A stretch of DNA of 64,000 bases from JAXHUH01 sp034211175 (GTDB lineage: Bacteria > Actinomycetota > Acidimicrobiia > Acidimicrobiales > CAIXPF01): positions 4,428-68,427 of the forward strand of contig JAXHUH010000137.1 in the NCBI GenBank assembly GCA_034211175.1. The letters run 5' to 3'. Shown one piece after another: positions 48,483-57,410 of the stretch. The notes beneath the pieces are model-generated. The model did not search any database. It was not told the origin of the DNA and worked only from the letters and a program-made list of their open reading frames with translations. The translations under genes and the position numbers were made by a program. Position 1 is the first letter of the stretch, and every line of letters begins with the position of its first letter.

Positions 48483-48510
48483 TTCATTCGTCATCGACGT
48501 GATTGCGGTT
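48459..48510. promoter_or_regulatory. Candidate Rrf2 operator: inverted repeat flanking the -10 box
   Basis: AACTGCAATC (48459-48468) is mirrored by GATTGCGGTT (48501-48510), nine of ten positions paired. An inner CGAAT/ATTCG pair lies around the TACGGT -10 box. It sits between the Rrf2 regulator and its divergent reductase neighbour, so Rrf2 binding is a fair inference. Confidence 0.5.
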
Positions 48511-48565
48511 GTCCGGCTGCCCTTCGGCAAGCGGCGACGCAGCCCGAGCCCCCGAGGAGCACGCC

Positions 48566-49414
48566 ATGTCCATTGCCGTCACCGGAGCATCCGGCCAGCT
48601 CGGCCGCCTCGTCGCCGTCGGCCTGCTCGACGCCGTCGACCCCTCCGAGGTCGTGCTGCTCACCCGCTCGCCCGACGCACTGGCCGATCTGGCCGAGCGG
48701 GGCGCGACCGTGCGCCACGCCGACTTCGACGACCCCGACGGCCTCGTCGACGCCTTCGCCGGTGTCGAGAGGATGCTGCTCATCTCCACCGACATGGTGG
48801 GCTCGCGGCTCGACGGGCACCGCGCCGCCATCGCCGCCGCGGCGAAGGCCGGCGTCACCCACGTCGCCTACACGTCGATCTCGCGCCCGGATCCGGCGAA
48901 CCCCGCGGGCGTCGTTCCCGACCACGCCGCCACCGAGGAGGCGCTGCGCGACAGCGGCGTCGCATGGACGATGCTGCGCAACAACCTCTACGCCGACATG
49001 CAGCCCCAGACGATCGGCCAGGCGGCCGAGTCTGGTTCGTTCGTCACGAACACGGGCGACGGCGCCACGGCGTACGTCACCCGGGCCGACTGCGCCGCGG
49101 CCGCAGTGGCCGTCCTCACCGGCAGCGGCCACGAGAACAAGGCGTACGAGATCTCCGGCCCCGAGGCCCTCACCGCCACCGACGTCGCCGCGCTGGCGTC
49201 GGAGATCGCCGGTCGGCCCGTCGAGGTCGTGCTCGTCGACGACGAGGCCTACATCCAGGGCATGGTCGACTCCGGGCTGCCGAGGCCGATCGCCGGGCTG
49301 CTGGCGTCGTTCGGCACCGCCACCCGCGAGGGTTGGACGGGCGAGGTCAGCGACACGGTCGAGACGCTCACCGGCCGGGCACCGACCCCGCTGCGCGACG
49401 TCGTTCTCGGCTGA
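48566..49414 (+). CDS. NmrA/QorB-like NAD(P)H-binding quinone oxidoreductase
   Basis: A 282-residue atypical short-chain dehydrogenase with Rossmann start AVTGASGQLGRLVA, LLTRSPD, MLLISTDMVGSRLDGHRAAIAAAAKAGVTHVAYTSISRPDP and LRNNLYADM. That pattern matches QorB-type NAD(P)H:quinone reductases and NmrA redox sensors. GAGGAG at 48554-48559 precedes ATG 48566 by six bases. The 3' end overlaps the convergent MscS gene by 47 bp. Regulation by the divergent Rrf2 protein in response to electrophiles or quinones is likely. Confidence 0.83.
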   Translation: MSIAVTGASGQLGRLVAVGLLDAVDPSEVVLLTRSPDALADLAERGATVRHADFDDPDGLVDAFAGVERMLLISTDMVGSRLDGHRAAIAAAAKAGVTHVAYTSISRPDPANPAGVVPDHAATEEALRDSGVAWTMLRNNLYADMQPQTIGQAAESGSFVTNTGDGATAYVTRADCAAAAVAVLTGSGHENKAYEISGPEALTATDVAALASEIAGRPVEVVLVDDEAYIQGMVDSGLPRPIAGLLASFGTATREGWTGEVSDTVETLTGRAPTPLRDVVLG

Positions 49415-50384
49415 GACCAACGCGAGAAGCCGCTCGCCGGGCCCGATCCGACGAACGCGTTCCGGTGCCGGGCGTGCCGGCGACCGCGCCGCCCGGGGTC
49501 AGGGCCGCGTCGCCACGGACCGCAGCGCCGAAGCTCGGGGTCGCGGCCAGGGCCACGATGTCGGTCGGCAGCTCGACGCCGTCGGCCTCCAGTGCCGCCT
49601 TGGCCGCGACGATGGCCCGGGCGAGGACCGTGAGCGCCTCGCCCTCGTGGGGGCCGGTCCACAACCGGGCCTCGATGTTCACGGTCGACGCGCCGAGCTC
49701 GGTCACGATCGCTTCGGGCGCGGGCTCGTCGGCCACACCGGCGAGCCCGCCGAGCGCGTCGACGATCGTGTCGCACGCCCCGTCGGCGTCGTTCTCGTAC
49801 GCGATCCCGACGACGAACGTCATCCGGCGCTGCGGGTAGTGGGTCTGGACCCGGATCACGCTCTTGTAGACGTCGCGGTTCGGGATGACCACGAGCTGGC
49901 CGTCGAAGGTCCGCATCCGGGTCTCGCGGATCGTGATCGCCTCGACGGTCCCGGTGCGGTCCTTCACCTCGATCTGGTCGCCGGAGCGGAACGGCTGGCG
50001 GAACAGCAGGAGGACGCCGGCCAGCGTGTTCTCGAGGATGTCCTGGAAGGCGAACCCGACGGCGACCGAGAAGAACCCGAGGCCGGCCAGGAGATCGACC
50101 GGCTGGACCGACGGGAACGTCACCGCGATGGCGACGAGGACCGTCACCGCGAAGAAGGTCCACCCGGCCAGCTTGCTCATCACGAGCGCGAAGCTCGGCG
50201 TCTCCCGGCGCAGCAACGCACGGTGGGCCACCCAGCGCAGGACCCGCGACAGCGCCCAGCCGACGGCGATGATCACGAGCGCGACGCCGAGCCGGGGGAG
50301 CGCGCTCAGCACCGAGTCGATCAGGTCACGGGCGGACCCGGAGATCTCCTCCGTGGTGTCGTCGAGATCCTCACCAGCTGCCAC
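49368..50384 (-). CDS. MscS-family mechanosensitive ion channel
   Basis: A 338-residue membrane channel that releases solutes on osmotic downshift. Helices are LIDSVLSALPRLGVALVIIAVGWAL, FALVMSKLAGWTFFAVTVLVAIAVTF and the pore helix DLLAGLGFFSVAVGFAFQDILENTLAGVLLLF. The beta domain follows (FRSGDQIEVKDRTGTVEAITIRETRMRTFDGQLVVIPNRDV). The C-terminal 65 residues are low-complexity and cross 47 bp into the opposite-strand reductase gene. GTG 50384 is the likely start, with only a weak ribosome site. Confidence 0.88.
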   Translation of the reverse strand: MAAGEDLDDTTEEISGSARDLIDSVLSALPRLGVALVIIAVGWALSRVLRWVAHRALLRRETPSFALVMSKLAGWTFFAVTVLVAIAVTFPSVQPVDLLAGLGFFSVAVGFAFQDILENTLAGVLLLFRQPFRSGDQIEVKDRTGTVEAITIRETRMRTFDGQLVVIPNRDVYKSVIRVQTHYPQRRMTFVVGIAYENDADGACDTIVDALGGLAGVADEPAPEAIVTELGASTVNIEARLWTGPHEGEALTVLARAIVAAKAALEADGVELPTDIVALAATPSFGAAVRGDAALTPGGAVAGTPGTGTRSSDRARRAASRVGLSRERRRAAGSVPGR

Positions 50385-50615
50385 GTTCCACCACGCTCCG
50401 TTCCTCGGGCGCGCCCGACGCCCGGCCGCGGACCCCTTACCCGGCTCCCGGCCCGGTGTCACCTCCCGCCCTCGCGGATCCGCCGACGACCGAGCGGCTC
50501 GCCGGTGCCGTTCGCCGACGACCGGGGCGGCGAGCTCGCCGGCGCGGCCACCGTCGTCGGTTCCCGCCTCTCGCTCGGTGGCACGTGAGCGCTGCGTGCA
50601 CGAGACTGCCCCGCC
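50385..50615. other. Divergent intergenic region between MscS and saccharopine-dehydrogenase-like genes
   Basis: These 231 bp hold both promoters. I see no clear -10/-35 pair, operator symmetry or short ORF. Reading frames that cross it from either side have no conserved content. Confidence 0.35.
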
Positions 50616-51872
50616 ATGGCCGACGTCGACGTGATGTTGTTCGGCCCGACCGGTGTGACCGGCCGGGAGGTCGCCCGCCACCTCGCCCGCCGGGCATCGG
50701 CACTCGGGCTCACCTGGGGTGTCGCCGGACGCGACCGCGAACGGGTGGCCGCCGCGCTCGACGAGCTCGCCCTCGAGGGCGGCCCCGACCTCGTGATGAC
50801 GGCCGACGCCGGCGACCCGGCGTCGGTCGCGGCGATGGTCGACGCCGCCTCGGTGGTGGCGAACCTCGTCGGCCCCTACGCGCGCCACGGCGAGACGATC
50901 TACGCGGCGTGCGCCCGCACCGGGACCGACCAGCTCGACCTCACCGGTGAGATGCCGTGGGTCCGGTCGATGCTCGACCGCTACCACGAGGCGGCCGTCG
51001 CGTCCGGGGCTCGCATCGTCCCGACCGCCGGGTTCGAGAGCCTGCCCTACGACCTCGCGGCGCTGCTGGCGGCCACGACGTTGCACGAGCGGACGGGCGA
51101 CCCGGTCGTCGCGGTCGACGCCTCGATGTCGACGGCGACGACGAGCCGGGTGACGTCGCTCACCGACGCGGTCTCCGGTGGCACGTACCAGAGCATCGTC
51201 ACCGTCCTCGGCGAGTCGGGCGGTGCGTCGATGACCGACCCCCACCTGCTGGACCCGGGCGCGGCCGCACGGTCCGGGGTCCTCGACCTCGTGCCCCGCC
51301 GCCATCCGGCGACCGGCGAGTGGCTCGGGCCGATGGCGCCGTGGCCGTGGATCAACCCGGTGGTCGTGCACCGCAGCGCCGCCCTGCTGCGCGACGCGGG
51401 CGAGAAGCTGTTCGCCGAGGACTTCCGCTACCGCGACGGCGCAGAGGTCGGGCCGCCCGTGCCGGGACCCGGCCGTCCGGTCGCCGCGGCGACGATGGCG
51501 GGCGCGACCGCGGCGATGGGCCTGCTCGGACGCCTCCCGCAACGACCGAGGCGGGCGTTGGCCGGCTGGATGGGACGGATCGGCCCGCAGGCGGGCAGCG
51601 GCCCGAGGCCCGAGGACCTCGACGCGTGGAGCTACCGGATCACCGCGCGGGCGGCGACCGCCGCGGGTGAGGTCGTCGACGTGGTCGTCGAGGCCGACGG
51701 CCATCCCGGCTACAAGTCGACCGCCCGCATGATCGGTGAGGCGGCACTGGCCCTCGCCGACGGCTCGCCGGTGCCCGACCGCCGGGGGTTCCTGACCCCG
51801 GCCACCGCGCTCGGCACCACGTCGATCGAGCGCATGGCCGAGGCCGGTCTCCGCTTCACGGTCGGCCCCTGA
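50616..51872 (+). CDS. Saccharopine-dehydrogenase-like / trans-acting enoyl reductase family protein
   Basis: A 418-residue NAD(P)-binding protein. It begins VMLFGPTGVTGREVARHLARRA and contains VVANLVGPYARHGETIYAACARTGTDQLDLTGEMPWVRSML and PTAGFESLPYDLAALL. This is the signature of the actinobacterial group that includes mycobacterial trans-acting enoyl reductase, used in complex lipid synthesis, although many members are uncharacterised. No polyketide synthase is nearby, so a lipid role is only possible. It converges on the ABC transporter operon. Confidence 0.85.
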   Translation: MADVDVMLFGPTGVTGREVARHLARRASALGLTWGVAGRDRERVAAALDELALEGGPDLVMTADAGDPASVAAMVDAASVVANLVGPYARHGETIYAACARTGTDQLDLTGEMPWVRSMLDRYHEAAVASGARIVPTAGFESLPYDLAALLAATTLHERTGDPVVAVDASMSTATTSRVTSLTDAVSGGTYQSIVTVLGESGGASMTDPHLLDPGAAARSGVLDLVPRRHPATGEWLGPMAPWPWINPVVVHRSAALLRDAGEKLFAEDFRYRDGAEVGPPVPGPGRPVAAATMAGATAAMGLLGRLPQRPRRALAGWMGRIGPQAGSGPRPEDLDAWSYRITARAATAAGEVVDVVVEADGHPGYKSTARMIGEAALALADGSPVPDRRGFLTPATALGTTSIERMAEAGLRFTVGP

Positions 51873-51944
51873 CGGGACGGCCCGACAGGACGGCGGCCTG
51901 ACAGGACGGTCCGGCGAAGTTCTCCCGGGCACCGGCGCGGACCG

Positions 51945-53708
51945 TCAGCCGCCGTCGCCCAGGCACACGACCCGATCGGCCCGGGCGAGCGCCGCGGGAC
52001 GGTTGGACGCGGCGAGCACCGTGAACCCGGCGGCGGACAACCGCCCCCACACCGCCAGTTCGGTGTCGACGTCGAGCGCCGAGGTCAGGTCGTCGAGGAC
52101 GAGCAGCTCGGGTCGGTGGGCCATGGCCCGCGCGCCGGCGGCCCGCTGCGCCTGCCCGCCGCTGAGCCGCACCCCTCGGGCGCCGACGAGGGTGTCGAGC
52201 CCGTCCGGCAGGTCGGCGACGTCGTCGTCGAACGCGGCGAGTCCGATGCCGGCGAGCACGTCGGCCTCGTCGAGGTCGTGACCGAGGCGGAGGTTGTCGC
52301 CGAGCGGCTCGGCGAACAGGCGGGGCACCTGGGCGACGTAGGCGCACTGGGGCGGCACGAAGAAGGCCGCCCGATCGGTGATCTCGCGACCGTTCCAGCG
52401 AACCGACCCGGCGTCGATCGCACCGAGGCCGATCACCGCCCGCAACAACGACGACTTGCCGGCGCCGACCGGCCCGCGCACGACGACGAGCTCGCCTCGT
52501 TCGACGACGAGGTCGACGTCGACGAGGCGCCGAGCGGCCGACGTGAGGCCCACGACCTCGAGCCGTTGGAGCCGCGACCTCGGCGGCCGCACCGGTGGCG
52601 GGGCCGCCGGTCCGCCGAGCACGGGCATCGGGCGATCGGCCACCAGCGGGTCGTCCGACGCGCCGGACGTCGGGCCGCCGTCGGACGCCCGACCGACCAG
52701 CGCGTCCAGCCGGGCCTCGGAGACCTCGAAGCGTCGGCGGCCGGCGACGATGCCGCCGATCCGCATCGGCAGCGCGGTCATCAGGACGAGGTAGGAGAAG
52801 AACAGCGTCACGTCGCCCGCGGTCAGCGGCCCGCGGGCGGCGACCACGAGCGCGATCCCGATGAGCACGTCGGCCAGCGTCGTGTTCAGGCTCCGGAGGA
52901 AGCCGTGCCACACCCCGTCGCGCACCGATGCCCGGGACCGCGTGGCGTTGAGCTGGTCGAGGCGGCGCAGCACGGCGTCCTGCGCACCCATGACCTTCAC
53001 GGTGAGCGACGCCTCGAACGCCGCGGCCAGGAACCCGCTCACCTCACTGGCGGCGGCCCGGGCGACGGCGCGTCGGTGGCGGGCCACGGTGGCGATCGAC
53101 CGGTTCGCCAGGCCCAACGCCAGGAGCGGCGCGATGCCGACGAACGCGGCCAACGGGTCGATGCGGACCAGGAGCACCCCGGCGGCGGCGCCGAACGCCA
53201 CCGCGCCGACGAGATCGATCCAGTTGTCGAGGAGGAAGATCATGTCCATCGGGTCGTCGCGCAGGCGGACGAGCGCATCGCCGACCGCCACGTTCCTCGA
53301 TGCCGCACGCGGCCCGCCGCTCGCCAACTGGGCGTCGAGCACGTTCGAGCGGATGAGCGCCTTCGACGCCTCGAAGCCCTTCGTGTACACGGGATGGACG
53401 ACGGCGATGCCCCAGGCGATCGCGAGCTCGGCGGCGGCGAGCACCACCACCAGCGCCGCGGCGCGCCCGGTGGCACGGTGGTGCTGGTACTCGTCGAGGA
53501 TCGCGGCGATCAGCCATCCCGGCACGACCGGTGCCGCGAAGTACACGAGCCATCCGGCGCTGCCGAGCCAGAACGGCCACGCCCGGAAGTTGGCGGCGTG
53601 CACGGTGCGCCGCTCGCGATGCAGGGGTCGCCGGTCGGGCCCGGACCGGCTCGATCGACGCGCCCGCCGGCCGCCCCCACGATCGACGGTGGCGCCCGGC
53701 GACGTCAT
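51945..53708 (-). CDS. ABC exporter half-transporter with degenerate ATPase site
   Basis: A 587-residue type-I ABC protein with a six-helix membrane domain (WLVYFAAPVVPGWLIAAIL, AALVVVLAAAELAIAWGIAVV, LVGAVAFGAAAGVLLV) and a C-terminal ATPase. Walker A is GPVGAGKSS, the signature is RLSGGQAQR, and Walker B is LLVLDD, with Asp for the catalytic Glu. The switch His is replaced by Asn (AASNRP), so its own site should not hydrolyse ATP well. The ATG overlaps the stop of the partner gene (ATGA, 53705-53708). Together they form a heterodimeric exporter of unknown substrate. Confidence 0.88.
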   Translation of the reverse strand: MTSPGATVDRGGGRRARRSSRSGPDRRPLHRERRTVHAANFRAWPFWLGSAGWLVYFAAPVVPGWLIAAILDEYQHHRATGRAAALVVVLAAAELAIAWGIAVVHPVYTKGFEASKALIRSNVLDAQLASGGPRAASRNVAVGDALVRLRDDPMDMIFLLDNWIDLVGAVAFGAAAGVLLVRIDPLAAFVGIAPLLALGLANRSIATVARHRRAVARAAASEVSGFLAAAFEASLTVKVMGAQDAVLRRLDQLNATRSRASVRDGVWHGFLRSLNTTLADVLIGIALVVAARGPLTAGDVTLFFSYLVLMTALPMRIGGIVAGRRRFEVSEARLDALVGRASDGGPTSGASDDPLVADRPMPVLGGPAAPPPVRPPRSRLQRLEVVGLTSAARRLVDVDLVVERGELVVVRGPVGAGKSSLLRAVIGLGAIDAGSVRWNGREITDRAAFFVPPQCAYVAQVPRLFAEPLGDNLRLGHDLDEADVLAGIGLAAFDDDVADLPDGLDTLVGARGVRLSGGQAQRAAGARAMAHRPELLVLDDLTSALDVDTELAVWGRLSAAGFTVLAASNRPAALARADRVVCLGDGG

Positions 53709-55498
53709 GCGAGCTCCTCGATGCCACGCCCGCCGGCGGACGCACCGACGGAGCGCAACCGCGCGTAGCGGGAGCCGGGGTCGTCTGCCAGGACCGCCCT
53801 GGGCCCGTGCTCGACGAGCGCGCCGCGTTCGAGCACGGCGATGTCGTCGCAGATGTCGAGCGTCTCCAATCGGTGGGCGATGATGACCGCGGTCCGCCCC
53901 TCGACCAGGCGTCCGAGGGCGGCGGAGATGGCGGCACTGGTCTCGGGGTCGACGCGTGACGTCGCCTCGTCGAGCACGATCACGTCGGGATCGCGCAGCA
54001 GCGCCCGGGCGACGGCGAGCAACTGGGCCTGCCCCGCGGACAAGCCGACCGACGACGCCCGGCCATCGCCGCGGGTGCCGCTCCGACCGTCGGGCGACAG
54101 CGCGGTGTCGAGCCCGTCCGCCAGCCCGTCGTGCCAACCGCCGAGCCCGGCCCGGCGCAGCGCGTCGACGACGAGCCGGTCGTCGACGTCGTCGAACATG
54201 GCGACGTTGTCCCGCACGGTGTCGGGGAACAGCTGCACGTCCTGGGGGATCGCCCCGACCCGCCGGCGAAGGTCACGGTCGTCGAGCGCGCCGACGTCGA
54301 CGCCCCCGATGAGGAGGCGGCCGCTCGTGACCGACACGAGCCGGAGCACCAGACGGGCGACGGTGGTCTTGCCCGACCCGGTCCGCCCGACGAGGCCCAG
54401 CACACGCCCGGCCCCCAGGTGGAGGTCGAGCGGACGGAGTGCGGCCACCCCGTCGACGGCGTCGTCGTCGACGAGTGTCGCCGCCTCGAACCGCACGTCG
54501 AGCGGGCCCGTCGGGAGCTGCCCGGTCCCGGAGACGACCCGGCGCCGCTCCTCGACGAGCTCGATGACGCGGCGTGCCGATCCGGCGACGCCCTGGCTCT
54601 CCTGGAGCTGCCAGGTGAGGGTCTGGACCGGCACCTGGACGATCCGCACCATCTGGAGCGCGAGGACGACCCCCGCCACGTCGACCCAACCGACACCGAG
54701 AGCGAGACCACCGACGGCGAGGACCGCGACCGCCGTCATCGCCACGACCGACTTGATCGACGCCTGGGCCCCCATCGCCGCCCGCACCCGGATGGCGGCG
54801 GCATCGACGAGCCGCGCGGCGAGGTCGGCGAAGCGACGCACGCCGTGGGCCCCGGCCCCCAGCGCGGCCACGTCCTCCGCGCCGGCGAGGTACTGCTCGG
54901 CGACCGAGCTCATCTCGGCATCGACCCGCCGCTCCGCCAGGACCGCCTCCGCCGACACGTCCCGCACCTGCCAGATCGTCCAGCCCAGGGCGCCGTAGCC
55001 GATGGCCAGGACCGGGGCGAGCCGGGGTTCGACGACGGCGAGCACGACCACGCTGGTGAGCGCGAGGAGCCCGATGGCCACGACCCGGGACACCACCCCG
55101 GCGAGGAACGTCGTCAGCGCGGTGACGTCGCCGTCGGCGCGGGTGAGCAGCTCGCCGGGTGTGCGATCGCGGTGGAAGGCGAGGTCGGCCTCGAGCACGT
55201 GCGAGGCGAGCTCGTGGCGCAGGCCGTCGGTGATGCGCCACGCGAGCACGGACGACCGCCACAGCACGGCGAGGCTCACCCCGGCCGCGGCGAGCCCGGT
55301 TCCCGCGTAGCCGAGGCCGATCGGCGCGACCTCGCCGAGGGACGCGCCGTCGACGACACGGTCGACGAACGCGGCGATGAGCAGGGAGCCGATGATCGGC
55401 AGCGCGGTGGCGACGGCGAGCAGGACGCCGTAGCCGGCGAAGGCCCGCCGGTGCGGCCGGACCAGCGATGCGACGAACCGCCAGTGGGACCCGGTCAC
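53705..55498 (-). CDS. ABC exporter half-transporter with consensus ATPase site
   Basis: A 597-residue type-I ABC half-transporter. The membrane domain runs to about residue 300. The ATPase has Walker A GRTGSGKTT, Q-loop IPQDVQLFP, signature GLSAGQAQL, Walker B VIVLDEATS with catalytic Glu, and switch histidine IIAHRLETLD. Only the signature is altered (LSAGQ), as expected for the subunit facing a degenerate site. GTG 55498 is chosen because the conserved membrane-domain start follows at once. Pairing with the downstream gene is supported by the four-base overlap. Confidence 0.9.
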   Translation of the reverse strand: MTGSHWRFVASLVRPHRRAFAGYGVLLAVATALPIIGSLLIAAFVDRVVDGASLGEVAPIGLGYAGTGLAAAGVSLAVLWRSSVLAWRITDGLRHELASHVLEADLAFHRDRTPGELLTRADGDVTALTTFLAGVVSRVVAIGLLALTSVVVLAVVEPRLAPVLAIGYGALGWTIWQVRDVSAEAVLAERRVDAEMSSVAEQYLAGAEDVAALGAGAHGVRRFADLAARLVDAAAIRVRAAMGAQASIKSVVAMTAVAVLAVGGLALGVGWVDVAGVVLALQMVRIVQVPVQTLTWQLQESQGVAGSARRVIELVEERRRVVSGTGQLPTGPLDVRFEAATLVDDDAVDGVAALRPLDLHLGAGRVLGLVGRTGSGKTTVARLVLRLVSVTSGRLLIGGVDVGALDDRDLRRRVGAIPQDVQLFPDTVRDNVAMFDDVDDRLVVDALRRAGLGGWHDGLADGLDTALSPDGRSGTRGDGRASSVGLSAGQAQLLAVARALLRDPDVIVLDEATSRVDPETSAAISAALGRLVEGRTAVIIAHRLETLDICDDIAVLERGALVEHGPRAVLADDPGSRYARLRSVGASAGGRGIEELA

Positions 55499-55541
55499 CC
55501 GTCCGACGGTACCGATGCCGCGGTCGCGGCTCCGGCGGATT

Positions 55542-56678
55542 TCAGTCCCTCGACGGGACCGCCGGGAGGTCGCCGCCGACGGCGGGCAGCGTGAACGTGA
55601 ACGTCGCCCCGGCGCCCGGTGCGGATTCGACCGTGATCTCCCCGCCATGGCGATGGACCACGGCGCGGGCGATGGCGAGCCCGAGGCCGGTCCCGACGAC
55701 CTCGCCACCCTGCGTGGCCCGGTTGAACGCCTCGAAGATGCGTTCCTGGTCCGCCGGATCGATGCCCACACCGTTGTCGGACACCGAGATGCGCCAGCAT
55801 CGACCGCGTCGCGACGCCGTGATCGCAACGATCGGGGCGTCGGGACCGTGGTGGGTGAGGGCGTTGCCGACGAGGTTCAGCACGAGCTGCACGAGTTGAC
55901 CGTGGTCGCCGAGGACGATCGGGAGGCCCTCGCCACGGACCTCGGCGCCCAGCTCCCGGATCGTCGCGTCGTGGAGCTCGACGACCTCGTCGACGACGGT
56001 CGTGAGGTCGACGGATGCGAAGCCGGTCGGGTCGCCCTCGTCGGCCTTCGCCAGCGTGAGCAGGGCGGACGTGAGGGCCTGCATGTGCCTGGTCGCCGAG
56101 ATGATCCGCCGGAGCCAACCGTCGGCCGGCGGCTCCAGGAGATCGGCGTCCTCGATCATCTGCGCGAAACCCATGATCGACCGCAACGGGGCCTGGAGGT
56201 CGTGCGAGGCGATGCTGGCGAACTCGCGCAGCTGACGGTTGGTGCGCTCCAGCTCGTCGACCGCTCGCTGCAGCGCCTCCTCGCGCCGCCGGGCGCCCAC
56301 GTCGTTGAGCGCCACGACGGCGAGCCGCCGCGTGTCGAGCGCGACCGGGCGCGTGGTCAGCTCGATCGGGATCGCCAGACCGTCCGACCCGCGGACGTCG
56401 ACGGTGCACGACGCGTCGTCGAGCTGGACGGGTGCCGGCCCGTTCCCGGTCGGCCAGGCACTCGGGGACGGGGGCTCGGCGACGAGCTCGGCGATGGAGC
56501 GGCCGACGAGGTCGGCGCGCTCGTAGCCGAGCAGCCTGCACGAGTCCGGGCTGGCGTGGACGACGGCTCCGTTGTCGACCACGAGCGAGGGGCAGGGCAC
56601 GGTGTCCACGGCGGCGACCAGGTCTCCGATCGTGGTGACCGGCGTCGCCGGACGATCGGACCGTTCATCGGGTTGCAT
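55542..56678 (-). CDS. PAS-containing sensor histidine kinase
   Basis: A 378-residue cytoplasmic kinase without membrane helices. A PAS domain (residues 20-125: PCPSLVVDNGAVVHASPDSCRLLGYERADLVGRSIAEL) is followed by the dimerisation helix with H-box SIASHDLQAPLRSIMGF, the HDLQ type found in phytochrome-like kinases. The ATPase shows N-box LNLVGNALTHHG, DNGVGID and GTGLGLAIA. No response regulator is adjacent; the receiver protein at 45280 is 10 kb away and is a candidate partner only by family type. GGAG stands nine bases before ATG 56678. Confidence 0.87.
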   Translation of the reverse strand: MQPDERSDRPATPVTTIGDLVAAVDTVPCPSLVVDNGAVVHASPDSCRLLGYERADLVGRSIAELVAEPPSPSAWPTGNGPAPVQLDDASCTVDVRGSDGLAIPIELTTRPVALDTRRLAVVALNDVGARRREEALQRAVDELERTNRQLREFASIASHDLQAPLRSIMGFAQMIEDADLLEPPADGWLRRIISATRHMQALTSALLTLAKADEGDPTGFASVDLTTVVDEVVELHDATIRELGAEVRGEGLPIVLGDHGQLVQLVLNLVGNALTHHGPDAPIVAITASRRGRCWRISVSDNGVGIDPADQERIFEAFNRATQGGEVVGTGLGLAIARAVVHRHGGEITVESAPGAGATFTFTLPAVGGDLPAVPSRD

Positions 56679-56797
56679 CAACCGTGCTCCGGGGGGCCGC
56701 CGCGTCAGGGGTCGCAGGGGACGGACGACGTGCCCTTGCACTTGATCCCCTCTTCGGGCGGTCACCTCGCCCCGACGCACCGACAGCGCAGGGTCCG

Positions 56798-56847
56798 GGT
56801 CCTGCCTGCACGGACTGCCACCGGGGGCAGTCCGTGCAGGCAGGAAC
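56798..56847. repeat. 50-bp interspersed palindrome, copy 4
   Basis: The left arm GGTCCTGCCTGCACGGACTG and right arm CAGTCCGTGCAGGCAGGAAC enclose the core CCACCGGGGG (56818-56827). Stem pairing is complete from TCCTG inwards except at the core. The arm sequence is unrelated to copies 1-3, but length, core position and terminal GGAAC are the same. It lies between the cupin and histidine-kinase genes, both on minus. Confidence 0.85.
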
Positions 56848-56860
56848 GGGTGGACCCGGC

Positions 56861-57346
56861 CTAGGCGAGGGGCGGGGGCGGGGGGCCGAGCACGGCGATG
56901 TCGAACTGCGCACACACGGCGGCGACGTGCTCGGGGTCGATGTCCTCCGGCTCCGGCTGGACCGCGTCGTCCGCCGGGCGCCCGAGCGTGGCCACGAACC
57001 GCTCGAACTGCGACGGCGTGGAGACCTGGAACACCCGGGCCTCGTCGCTGAGGACCTGGAACTGGTGCGGCAGGCCCCGGGGCAGCCAGACGACCGCACC
57101 GGTGCGATGGACCGCCTCGTCCTCGCCGCAGGCGAACCAGACCTCGCCATCGGCGACGTAGAACAGCTCGTCCTCGACGTCGTGGCGGTGGAGCGGCGGG
57201 CCGAACCCCTTCGGCGCCACGAACTCCATCGCGGTCAGCTTGCCGTCGGTGTGCTCGGCCGTGACCTTCGCGGTGAACAGGTGGTTGAGGAAGTGGAAGT
57301 GATCACCCTCGTCGCGGGCGACCAGCCGTGGTGTCTGCGTGCTCAT
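56861..57346 (-). CDS. Cupin-domain protein (quercetin dioxygenase-like)
   Basis: A 161-residue small beta-barrel protein. The cupin metal motif 1 is PPLHRHDVEDELFYVADGEV with two His and one Glu, and motif 2 is LPRGLPHQFQV with one His. Such proteins bind Fe, Mn or Ni and may be dioxygenases, isomerases or sensors; the substrate is unknown. The C-terminus ends in an unusual run of prolines (LGPPPPPLA). The next gene upstream on the same strand is the hydrolase-SARP fusion, 64 bp away. Confidence 0.8.
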   Translation of the reverse strand: MSTQTPRLVARDEGDHFHFLNHLFTAKVTAEHTDGKLTAMEFVAPKGFGPPLHRHDVEDELFYVADGEVWFACGEDEAVHRTGAVVWLPRGLPHQFQVLSDEARVFQVSTPSQFERFVATLGRPADDAVQPEPEDIDPEHVAAVCAQFDIAVLGPPPPPLA

Positions 57347-57410
57347 GCGGAGAGCTTCCGAACCAACCTTTCGAAAGCCTTCAGACGCGGCACCCCCGGG
57401 CGGGCGCCGG

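Noticed and set aside
51870..51944. Imperfect GACAGGACGG repeats between convergent genes
   Set aside because: The copies are short and irregular with no stable symmetry; treated as simple GC-rich repetition.
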